Below are positions 8,651-15,703 of a stretch of 64,000 nt of DNA, in pieces. The stretch is from Candidatus Aminicenantes bacterium (GTDB lineage: Bacteria; Acidobacteriota; Aminicenantia; Aminicenantales; UBA4085). The notes below the pieces were generated by a model that had not been told where the DNA came from, did no database searches, and saw only the letters and a list, made by a program, of their open reading frames with translations. The DNA is taken from the NCBI GenBank assembly GCA_026393855.1, contig JAPKZJ010000068.1, forward strand, positions 45,798 through 109,797, given 5' to 3'. A program made the position numbers and the translations under genes. Positions within the stretch are counted from its first letter, which is position 1; each line of letters starts with the position of its first letter.

Positions 8651-9750
8651 GAATCTTCGGAAAGCCAAAAGCCAAGCCGTCGCCGGCCGAACCCGGCCTG
8701 CCCCCCGCACCCTCGACGCTCCCGGATCCTCCCAAGCCGGAACCCAATCCCGCTACGCCCCGCATTCAGTCAGGGCCGCGCCCGGAGCTCTCGGGCCGGC
8801 AACGGAGTCAGCAAGGCCAACCCCACCCCCAGGGACAATCCCAGGGCCGGGGGGGGAGGAGTCCGCAGCGAAACCAGTCGGGCGGTCAACCCCGGCCTCG
8901 ACGGCGGGGAAAATCGCCCCAAGGGCAGCGGCCGCCGCAGGCCCTGCCCGAAAACCCCGTCCAGGCTAAGCCCGCGCCGCCGCCGCCCGCGGCGCGCCCG
9001 CCCCGCCAGGCTCCGGTGCCTCGGACCACCCCGTTTGAAGAGCAGATCCATTATTTCTTCCGGAGCAAAGACCTTCGCGAGCAGGCCCTGACCCACAGCT
9101 CCTATGCCTACGAGAACCAGGGTCAATGCCGCGACAACGAGCTGCTCGAGTTCCTGGGTGACTCGGTCATCGGGCTCATCACGGCCGATTACTTCTTCTC
9201 CAACTACCGCGACACTACCGAGGGCGACCTGTCCAAGCTGAAGTCGTCCGCCTCGTCCACGGTCGCCTTGGCCGAGTTCGCCAAGCAGATCCACCTCGAC
9301 AATCATATCCGGCTGGGCCGGGGCGAGGAGCGCAGCGGCGGCCGCCACAAGTCGAACATCCTGGCCGACGTCTTCGAAGCCGTGATCGGGGCCATCTACC
9401 TGGACGGCGGATTCGAGGCCGCCCGCTACTTCTTCCTGCCTCTGATCGAGTCGACCTTCCAAAAAGTTCAGACGATCGGTTACACCGTCGACAATTACAA
9501 GTCCGCGCTCCAGGAATACCTCCAGAAGGAGGACCTTCCCTCGCCCAGCTACAAAGTGGTCTCCTGCACCGGCCCCGACCATGACCGGGTCTTCACCGTC
9601 GAGGTTTTCGCCAACCGGACCTCGCTGGCCAAGGCCAAGGGGGCGTCCCGGAAAGCGGCCGAGCAGAAAGCCGCCGAGACCGCCTTGAAAAGCTTCCTGG
9701 GACGAAAAATCAAGTCGCTGACCCCGGAGACGTTCATCGTCGAGAAATAA
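8647..9750 (+). CDS. rnc: ribonuclease III with long disordered N-terminal extension
   Basis: Cleaves double-stranded RNA in rRNA and mRNA processing. The 367-residue protein is much longer than the usual 220-250. Residues 1-130 are low-complexity, rich in Pro, Gln, Arg and Gly. The nuclease domain (about 132-275) has the signature NELLEFLGDSVIGL and the second acidic cluster EAVIGAIYLDGG. The dsRNA-binding domain (about 280-350) ends KAAEQKAAETALKSF. ATG 8647 overlaps the pyrC stop (ATGA), which supports the long form; there is no better internal start before the nuclease domain. Confidence 0.92.
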   Translation: MRIFGKPKAKPSPAEPGLPPAPSTLPDPPKPEPNPATPRIQSGPRPELSGRQRSQQGQPHPQGQSQGRGGRSPQRNQSGGQPRPRRRGKSPQGQRPPQALPENPVQAKPAPPPPAARPPRQAPVPRTTPFEEQIHYFFRSKDLREQALTHSSYAYENQGQCRDNELLEFLGDSVIGLITADYFFSNYRDTTEGDLSKLKSSASSTVALAEFAKQIHLDNHIRLGRGEERSGGRHKSNILADVFEAVIGAIYLDGGFEAARYFFLPLIESTFQKVQTIGYTVDNYKSALQEYLQKEDLPSPSYKVVSCTGPDHDRVFTVEVFANRTSLAKAKGASRKAAEQKAAETALKSFLGRKIKSLTPETFIVEK

Positions 9751-9755
9751 ATTCA

Positions 9756-10044
9756 TCGCCCAATTCCGCGGAGGGCAGTTCGGAGTATCGACCCGGCGGC
9801 TTCGGGCTCTTCTCGCCTTTTCCCACAGCTCCCCTCGGCGCCTCGGAACTGCGCATTCAAGATCGTCCGGTCTTATAGACCGCCCACTCCATTTCGATTC
9901 CGTTAGATGGTCGCGTGCTCAAACAGCCCTCGGCGCCTGGCCGGAGCCAGGTTCCCTCGGGGAGTTATGGAAAAAGGCGCCGCCCTCGCGATTTCGCCGT
10001 TGGCCGATACCCCGAACCGCCCGAGTCTCCCCGGAATTGGGCGA
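9756..10044. repeat. intergenic inverted-repeat element, copy 2
   Basis: This fills most of the gap between the convergent rnc and permease genes. Its ends, TCGCCCAATTCCG (9756-9768) and the exact complement at 10032-10044, continue as TTCGGAGTATCGACC (9779-9793) against 10002-10016 with two mismatches. The interior from CCCGGCGGCTTCGGGCTCTT onward matches copy 1 closely, including the hairpin CCTGGC-CGGA-GCCAGG (9936-9951), an ACAGCCCTCGGCGCCTGG block and the GAAAAAGGCGCCGCCCTCGC block. The outer arms differ from copy 1 yet remain self-complementary. Bases 10045-10147 hold nothing recognisable. Confidence 0.85.
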
Positions 10045-10147
10045 AGATACGAAAAATACGGGGGCATCGACGTCGGCAAAAAAGCGCCCGGGGGCAGTCG
10101 TTTCGTAGTCCTCGTAACGACCAGCGCTTTGCCTGTCGTCGCGAGGG

Positions 10148-11167
10148 CTATTTGCTCAGCAGGGCGTCCAGAAACCGGAGGTTCGGGAAGCTGCTGCAGA
10201 CGATCTTGAGCACGGCCATGATGGGCACGGCCAGGATCATCCCCGGGATGCCCCACATCCAACCCATGAAGAACAGGGACAGCAGGATGCCCAGGGGACT
10301 GAGCCCCAGCCCCTGGCCCATCAGGCGCGGCTCGATGACCATGCCCATGACGGCATCGATCAAGGTCATGATGACCAGGATCCAAAAGGCCCTCCAGAAG
10401 CTCGAGAACTGGACCATCGCGATCAGGAAGGGCAGCACTTTGGCGATGAAAGAACCGATGTTGGGGATGTAGTTGAGCAGAAAGGTGATGAACCCGAAGG
10501 CGATGGCGAAATCCACCCCGAAGATCATCAGGAGCAGGGTCGTGATCAGGCCCGAGGCGATGCTGATCGCCGTCTTGATGGCCAGGTATTTCTGGACCCG
10601 GCTGTCGATCTGGTCAATGATGGCCGCGAGCTGGGCGCCGCGATGGGGCGAAAAGGAGCGATGGATCTTCTCGTTCAATCGGCCGCGACCGGCCAACATG
10701 AAGATCAGGAAAATGAGGACGAGGAAGAAGGTCGAGAGGAACGACAGGAACGTCCCCAGCGAGGACAGGGCCATCGAGCCCAGCTTCTCGACGTTCATGC
10801 TCTTGAGCCAAACCAAGGGATCCCAGCGGGTCGAAGTCAAATGGAGGTTTTGCTGCAGGGCAGCGACCATATCGGTGAATTTTTGGCCGTATTTGGGGAT
10901 TTCGGAAGCGAAGCTCTTGCCGCTCTCGTAGAACAGCACCCCCATCAGATAGAGGAGGAGGGCGGTGACCAGCAGGATGATGCCGACGGCGACGCCGCGG
11001 GAGACCTTCCAGCGCGTCAACAGATCGAGCACCGGCGAGAGCACAAAATAGATGAACAAGGCCAGGACGAACGGGATGAGAAAGGACTTGGCCAGCCGCA
11101 GGAAGCCCCCGATGAGAAAGATCGATAGCAGGATGCTGGCGAAGGTCAGCGATTTGTTCTTGTCCAC
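10148..11167 (-). CDS. AI-2E family transporter / permease
   Basis: A 339-residue polytopic membrane protein of the AI-2E transporter (PerM/YdiK/TqsA) family. These proteins have about eight helices with a large soluble loop between the third and fourth; here that loop spans roughly residues 90-150 (SGKSFASEIPKYGQKF onward). The family tail is visible in LNYIPNIGSFIAKVLPF and PRLMGQGLGLSPLGILLSL. Substrates vary and cannot be told from sequence. The start is GTG 11167 without a Shine-Dalgarno; a TTTACA / TAATAT pair ends six bases before it, suggesting a leaderless mRNA. Confidence 0.88.
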   Translation of the reverse strand: MDKNKSLTFASILLSIFLIGGFLRLAKSFLIPFVLALFIYFVLSPVLDLLTRWKVSRGVAVGIILLVTALLLYLMGVLFYESGKSFASEIPKYGQKFTDMVAALQQNLHLTSTRWDPLVWLKSMNVEKLGSMALSSLGTFLSFLSTFFLVLIFLIFMLAGRGRLNEKIHRSFSPHRGAQLAAIIDQIDSRVQKYLAIKTAISIASGLITTLLLMIFGVDFAIAFGFITFLLNYIPNIGSFIAKVLPFLIAMVQFSSFWRAFWILVIMTLIDAVMGMVIEPRLMGQGLGLSPLGILLSLFFMGWMWGIPGMILAVPIMAVLKIVCSSFPNLRFLDALLSK

Positions 11168-11256
11168 AAAGCTATATTAAGCCATACCGAAGGTCCTTGT
11201 AAATCGATCGTTACGGGGGGGGGGGCCATCCCCCGCGAATTCACCCTTCGAGGGGA

Positions 11257-11285
11257 TTGACCTCGCCGGAGTTCTTAGAGAGAAT
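11257..11285 (+). promoter_or_regulatory. possible promoter of the REC-GGDEF gene
   Basis: TTGACC (11257-11262), 17 bases, GAGAAT (11280-11285). It lies 86 bases before the start codon, in the gap divergent from the permease. An 11-base run of G at 11215-11225 in the same gap is a likely sequencing-sensitive spot. Confidence 0.4.
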
Positions 11286-11371
11286 GACTCAACGAAGATC
11301 ATCTCTTCCCGAGGCCGCCCTCCAGCGAGGGATGGTTCAGCGCGAGTCGTTCGAAAACAAGGAGGGTCCTC

Positions 11372-12349
11372 ATGACTCCCAAAGCGTCTGCCCCGCCGCA
11401 CATCCTGATCGCCGATGACGACCCGGTATCCTCCCGGATCATGATCAAGTCGCTTGAAAGCTGGGGCTTGGAGACCGTGTCCACGCGCAACGGCGGCGAA
11501 GCTTGGCAGGCCTTGCAGGACCCGAAGATCCGGATGGCCTTGCTGGACTGGGAAATGCCGGAAGCGGACGGCCCCGAGCTTTGCCGGCGAGTCCGGGCGG
11601 CGGCCGGCAAGCATTACACCTACATCATCCTGCTGACCTCACGGGATAAATCCGAGGATATCATTGCCGGCTTGGAAGCGGGCGCGGACGACTATATGGT
11701 CAAGCCGATCAAATTCCAGGAGCTGAAGGCTCGCCTGCAGACCGGGCGCCGCATCATCGAGCTGGAGGACAAGCTCCTGCAAAGCCAAAAGCGCCTCTTC
11801 GACCTGGCCACCAAGGACGGGCTGACCAAGCTTTGGAACCGGAGGACGATCCTGCAGTTCCTGGAGGAGGTGTTGTCCCAGGGCGAGCGGGAGGGCCAGC
11901 CGACCAGCCTGATCATGATGGACGTCGACAACTTCAAGACCATCAACGACACTTGTGGACATCAGGCCGGCGACAAAGTCCTGGCCGCGCTCGCCTCCCG
12001 TCTTCAGAAACAAGTCCGGCCCTACGATCGGATCGGCCGCTACGGCGGAGACGAAATCCTGATCGTCCTGCCCAACTGCCGGCTGTCCCACACGGCTGGG
12101 ATCGCCGAGCGCCTGCGCCGGGACTGTATCCGGAAGCCGGCCAAGTTCAACGGGCAAGCGCTGGGGTTCACCCTGTCAATCGGGGTTTCATCCAGCGAGA
12201 ACCGGACCCGGCCGACGGCCGACCGGCTCATCCAGGCTGGCGATCTGGCTCTCTACGAGGCCAAGCGCCTCGGTCGCGACCGGGTGGTCCGCTCCGAACC
12301 CGCCCCACCGCGTCGAAAAGGAATCTCCCGTGGCACCGGCAAGGCCTGA
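11372..12349 (+). CDS. response regulator with diguanylate cyclase domain (REC-GGDEF)
   Basis: A cytosolic PleD-like protein of 325 residues. The receiver domain (about 10-125) has the acidic pair IADDDP, the phosphoacceptor Asp59 in LLDWEMPEADG and the lysine of DDYMVKP. The GGDEF domain (about 150-315) begins ATKDGLTKLWNRR and should make cyclic di-GMP. The active-site loop reads GGDEI (225-229), with Ile in place of the usual Phe; the metal-binding residues are intact. No RxxD product-inhibition site was obvious. The start has an excellent GGAGG. It overlaps the HPt gene by 20 bases, so a phosphorelay is likely. No histidine kinase is nearby. Confidence 0.93.
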   Translation: MTPKASAPPHILIADDDPVSSRIMIKSLESWGLETVSTRNGGEAWQALQDPKIRMALLDWEMPEADGPELCRRVRAAAGKHYTYIILLTSRDKSEDIIAGLEAGADDYMVKPIKFQELKARLQTGRRIIELEDKLLQSQKRLFDLATKDGLTKLWNRRTILQFLEEVLSQGEREGQPTSLIMMDVDNFKTINDTCGHQAGDKVLAALASRLQKQVRPYDRIGRYGGDEILIVLPNCRLSHTAGIAERLRRDCIRKPAKFNGQALGFTLSIGVSSSENRTRPTADRLIQAGDLALYEAKRLGRDRVVRSEPAPPRRKGISRGTGKA

Positions 12350-12677
12350 TCGCACTCTCCCCCTCGACCGGGCCGAAGCGCTGGAGCGGATCGGCGGCGA
12401 CGAGGCTTTTCTGGACGAGCTTCTGGCTCTTTACGACGAGGAATACGCAGCCAAATCGGCCGCCATCACATCCGCCCTCGAAGCGGGCGACTTGGATCAG
12501 GTCCGTTCCCTGGGCCACGGCTTGAAAGGGGCTTCGGCCAACCTTAGCCTGCCGGGATTGCGGGAAGCGGCCCAGGCTATCGAAACCGCCGGCCGGGAAA
12601 AGAACGGCCCGGCTGCCGGCACGGCCCTGCAACGGCTGGAAGAGGAATACAAGGCCTTAAAGGCCTTTCTGGGCTAA
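12330..12677 (+). CDS. Hpt-domain phosphotransfer protein
   Basis: A 115-residue single-domain histidine phosphotransfer protein. The phosphorylated histidine is His63 in SLGHGLKGASANLSL, the standard HxLKG pattern within a four-helix bundle. It starts at GTG 12330, inside the end of the REC-GGDEF gene, and probably relays phosphate to or from that receiver. An Hpt protein normally pairs with a hybrid kinase, which would be encoded elsewhere. Confidence 0.88.
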   Translation: MAPARPDRTLPLDRAEALERIGGDEAFLDELLALYDEEYAAKSAAITSALEAGDLDQVRSLGHGLKGASANLSLPGLREAAQAIETAGREKNGPAAGTALQRLEEEYKALKAFLG

Positions 12678-12683
12678 GCCGGC

Positions 12684-13568
12684 CTACTTCCCAGCCAACC
12701 CCGCCTCCAGCCCGGCGGCCGTTTGATCGCCCGCCGCTTTATCGGCGTCTTTGACTTTCATCGTCCCGAAAAGAAAGCGGCCCGATTGCCCGACGGTCAT
12801 GTTATCGAGGTAAGGGTCCTTGAACTTGGCCGGAGAGGAGGTCGGAGAAACGGCCGCCTTGGCCAGGTAACGCTTCAACAGCGTCGCCGCTTCGCCCTCC
12901 GAAGCCGTCTCGATGATAAAGGCGTCGAATGCCCCGCCTGCGGTCTTATAAGAGGCAACCAGGCCGTTTTTCATGAATTCCAGGCCCAGGAAGCTCTTCA
13001 GGATGAACTTCTCGCTGTTGGCGATGCGCCCCTCGGCCGGGAAAGCCTTGAGGACGGCCGGAAATGCGCCCGGGTCGCCGATCTTGCGGAGGATCTCGGC
13101 CGCGAATGCCCGCAGGACGGGTTCGGTCTTCTCGCCGGCGTCGTAGGCCATCAGCTTGACGTAATACTTCCCGGCCAGAAAGTTGAGCGTCCCCTCCTCG
13201 AGGTAGCCCTGGACGCCGATCGGCAGAAAACGGCTCTCCGCAAAGCGCTCGGTCGTATAGATGCCGAAGGCGTTGAGCGGACGGCCCATGTCGTAGACGT
13301 CGACGCTAAGGGTGGCCTTCCCGCCGTCCTGCTTGAACTGGCCCACGGCGGCGTCGATCATGTCATAGTTGATGAAGGCTTCAGCCGCCCCGTCGATGTA
13401 TTCGAAAAGCGATTCGGGCCCGTATAGCTTCGGCTCCTCGGAGAACGACCAGCCGGGGATGCGGGGCAGGAGGTCGAGCGTCTTTAAGGCCCCGCCGGCG
13501 ATGGCGACAACGGACAATACGGCCAGCGCCAGGCTGATGGCGCTAAGCGTATACTTGGAATGTTTCAT
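12684..13568 (-). CDS. exported protein, DUF6599-like
   Basis: A 294-residue protein with an N-terminal hydrophobic segment (residues 8-27) that is a signal peptide or anchor, so the rest is extracytoplasmic. It carries LYGPESLFEYIDGAAEAF (about 48-66) and SVDVYDMGRPLNAFGIYT, which I recognise as typical of the DUF6599 family; its function is unknown. It is convergent with the Hpt gene (6 bases) and divergent from the DUF362 operon, with its own good promoter. Confidence 0.7.
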   Translation of the reverse strand: MKHSKYTLSAISLALAVLSVVAIAGGALKTLDLLPRIPGWSFSEEPKLYGPESLFEYIDGAAEAFINYDMIDAAVGQFKQDGGKATLSVDVYDMGRPLNAFGIYTTERFAESRFLPIGVQGYLEEGTLNFLAGKYYVKLMAYDAGEKTEPVLRAFAAEILRKIGDPGAFPAVLKAFPAEGRIANSEKFILKSFLGLEFMKNGLVASYKTAGGAFDAFIIETASEGEAATLLKRYLAKAAVSPTSSPAKFKDPYLDNMTVGQSGRFLFGTMKVKDADKAAGDQTAAGLEAGLAGK

Positions 13569-13601
13569 TTTCTCGCTCCTCGGATCGATCAGCCGTCTTC
13601 T

Positions 13602-13630
13602 ATGATACGGGTCCTTGCTGCTTATGACAA
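13602..13630 (-). promoter_or_regulatory. promoter of the DUF6599-like gene
   Basis: On the minus strand TTGTCA (13625-13630), 17 bases, TATCAT (13602-13607), each five of six to consensus. It overlaps the start of the long plus-strand open frame, supporting a later start for the DUF362 gene. Confidence 0.6.
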
Positions 13631-13649
13631 GCCGGCGATTGAGCGGTTG

Positions 13650-13678
13650 TTGACTTCGCCCGCCGCGGGGGCTACCTT
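13650..13678 (+). promoter_or_regulatory. possible promoter of the DUF362 operon
   Basis: TTGACT (13650-13655), 17 bases, TACCTT (13673-13678). The -10 box is weak. It ends seven bases before ATG 13686, which would give a leaderless mRNA. Confidence 0.35.
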
Positions 13679-13685
13679 GATATGC

Positions 13686-14582
13686 ATGGCCGCTCCGATG
13701 GTCGTCGTTGTCCGGGCGCCCGGAGTGCTCTCGTCCGACGGGATGGTCAGGCCCGCCTCTCTCGTCGCCATGTTCGAGCGAGGCCTAAGCCGGCTGACCG
13801 GCCAGACGGGAGCGGCGGCCGGATTGGCCGCCCTTTTCGTCCCGACCGACCGGGTCGGGATCAAGATCAACGGTATCGCCGGCCGGCGGCTGACATCCCC
13901 GCCCGAGGTGACCCTCCCCCTGGCCCGTCTGCTTGTCCGGGCCGGGCTCCCCGATCAAGCCGTCACCATCTGGGACCGGACGAACCGTGAGCTGCGCGAG
14001 GCCGGCTACCGACTCAGCAACTCGGGCTCCGAATTTCGCGTTTACGGCACGGACACGGTCGGCGCCGGTTACGGAGCCGAACCCCTGGAACACCGTTCGA
14101 TCGCCGGGCGGTTCTCCGCCATCCAGACGGAGATGGTGACGGCCTCGATCAGCTTCGCCGTCCTCAAGGACCACGGCCTGGCCGGGCTCACGGCCGGGAT
14201 GAAGAACTATTTCGGCGCCATCCACAACCCCAACAAATACCATGACGACGGCTGCGACCCATTCGTCGCCGATCTCGTCGACGCCCCGCCTATCCGTTCC
14301 AAGCACCGGCTGACCGTCCTGGACGCCCTGACCGTCCAATTCAACCGAGGGCCGTCGTTCCACGCCAAATGGGCCGATCGGAGCGAGACCCTTGTCTTCG
14401 GGACCGACCCTGTAGCCGTGGACGCGGTGGGCCTGCGGATCGTAGCCGGCCTTCGGCAAGCCAAGGGCCTGCCGAGCCTCGAGGAGGACGGCCGCCCCGC
14501 GCGCTACCTGGCTTCGGCCGAGCGGCTCGGCCTGGGCGCCTCCTCATTGGCGGCAATCCGGGTCGTCGAGGAGTCGGCCTGA
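13686..14582 (+). CDS. DUF362 domain protein
   Basis: A soluble protein of 298 residues from ATG 13686. It has the DUF362 features: VGIKINGIAGRRLTSPPEV near the N-terminus, an aspartate- and arginine-rich middle, KDHGLAGLTAGMKNYFGAIH, and a C-terminal FGTDPVAVDAVGL block. DUF362 proteins are often linked to iron-sulfur or corrinoid chemistry, but here no cysteine motif is present. An in-frame start at 13602 would add 28 residues but lies in the divergent promoter. The stop overlaps the next ATG by one base (TGATG), so it is coupled to the radical-SAM gene. Confidence 0.85.
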   Translation: MAAPMVVVVRAPGVLSSDGMVRPASLVAMFERGLSRLTGQTGAAAGLAALFVPTDRVGIKINGIAGRRLTSPPEVTLPLARLLVRAGLPDQAVTIWDRTNRELREAGYRLSNSGSEFRVYGTDTVGAGYGAEPLEHRSIAGRFSAIQTEMVTASISFAVLKDHGLAGLTAGMKNYFGAIHNPNKYHDDGCDPFVADLVDAPPIRSKHRLTVLDALTVQFNRGPSFHAKWADRSETLVFGTDPVAVDAVGLRIVAGLRQAKGLPSLEEDGRPARYLASAERLGLGASSLAAIRVVEESA

Positions 14583-15703
14583 TGCGGCGAAGGGGCTTTC
14601 TCCGGGGGGCGGCGGGCGCCGGCTTGGCCCTCGGCAGCGGAGCGGGCCGCGTCCTTGCCGACGCCTATTCGTTCGGCCAGACGCCCAATCTCTCCAAGGT
14701 CGAAGCCCGCTATTACAAGAAGCTGCCGGACCGCGAAATCGAATGCGAGCTTTGCCCGCGCCGCTGCCGCTTGGGCGACAAGGAGCGCGGCTACTGCGGC
14801 GTGCGGGAGAACGACGGGGGGACTTACTATTCGCTCGTCTACGGCAAGGTCTGCGCTCTCCATGTCGACCCGATCGAGAAGAAGCCGTTCTTCCACGTCC
14901 TGCCCAAAACGAACGCCCTATCGCTGGCCACGGCCGGCTGCAACGTCAACTGCAGGTTTTGCCAGAATTGGGAGATCTCCCAATCCCGGCCGGAGCAGGT
15001 CGACGCGGCGGACCTTCCGCCGCGGGCGGCGGCCGAGACGGCCCTGCGATACGGATGCCCGTCGATCGCCTTCACCTACTCGGAGCCGACGGTCTACTAC
15101 GAATACATGGCGGACACGGCGGTCGAGGCCCGCCGGCTGGGGTTGAAGAGCGTCGTCGTCACCGGAGGGCACATCAACCCCGAGCCGCTGCGGGCCTTGA
15201 CGGAAAAAGTGGACGCGATCAAGATCGACCTCAAGGCTTTCCGAAAGGATTTCTATAAGACCTATGTCCGGGGAGATCTGGCGCCGGTGATGGAGGCCAT
15301 TCGAACGGTCCGCAAGAGCGGGATCTGGCTGGAGATCGTTTACCTCGTCATCCCGACACTCAACGACGGCGAGTCCGAGATCCGGGACATGACACGCTGG
15401 ATCCTGGGCGAGATCGGGCCGGACGTGCCGCTTCATTTCACGCGTTTCCAGCCGATGTATCTGCTCAAGAACCTGCCCCCGACTCCCGTCTCGACGCTGG
15501 AAGCGGCCCGTCGCACCGCCCTGGCCGAGGGGCTTCGCTTCGTCTACCTCGGCAATGTCCCTGGACACGAGGGGGAGAACACCTACTGCCCGAAGTGCCG
15601 GACGGCGATCATCGAGCGTTCCGGCTATGAGATCAAAGCCGTCCATCTCAAGGGGGGCGCTTGCCCGATCTGCCGAACGCCGATCCCCGGGCTGTGGACC
15701 TGA
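14582..15703 (+). CDS. amrS: AmmeMemoRadiSam-type radical SAM protein with twin-arginine N-terminus
   Basis: A 373-residue radical SAM enzyme of the PflA-like COG1180 group. The cluster motif is C120-x3-C124-x2-C127 in GCNVNCRFCQNWE, with the GGE-equivalent VVTGGHINPEPL downstream. An N-terminal cysteine set (CELCPRRCRLGDKERGYCG, residues 54-72) and a C-terminal rubredoxin-like set (CPKC, later CPIC) probably hold more metal. The protein starts MRRRGFLRGAAGAGLALG, a twin-arginine-like signal, which is odd for a SAM-dependent enzyme. AMMECR1 and Memo partners are not in the window. Start and stop overlap the neighbours. Confidence 0.85.
   Translation: MRRRGFLRGAAGAGLALGSGAGRVLADAYSFGQTPNLSKVEARYYKKLPDREIECELCPRRCRLGDKERGYCGVRENDGGTYYSLVYGKVCALHVDPIEKKPFFHVLPKTNALSLATAGCNVNCRFCQNWEISQSRPEQVDAADLPPRAAAETALRYGCPSIAFTYSEPTVYYEYMADTAVEARRLGLKSVVVTGGHINPEPLRALTEKVDAIKIDLKAFRKDFYKTYVRGDLAPVMEAIRTVRKSGIWLEIVYLVIPTLNDGESEIRDMTRWILGEIGPDVPLHFTRFQPMYLLKNLPPTPVSTLEAARRTALAEGLRFVYLGNVPGHEGENTYCPKCRTAIIERSGYEIKAVHLKGGACPICRTPIPGLWT

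Noticed and set aside
11215..11225. Run of eleven G as a regulatory tract
   Set aside because: Isolated homopolymer in a non-coding gap; more likely a sequencing-prone site than a signal.
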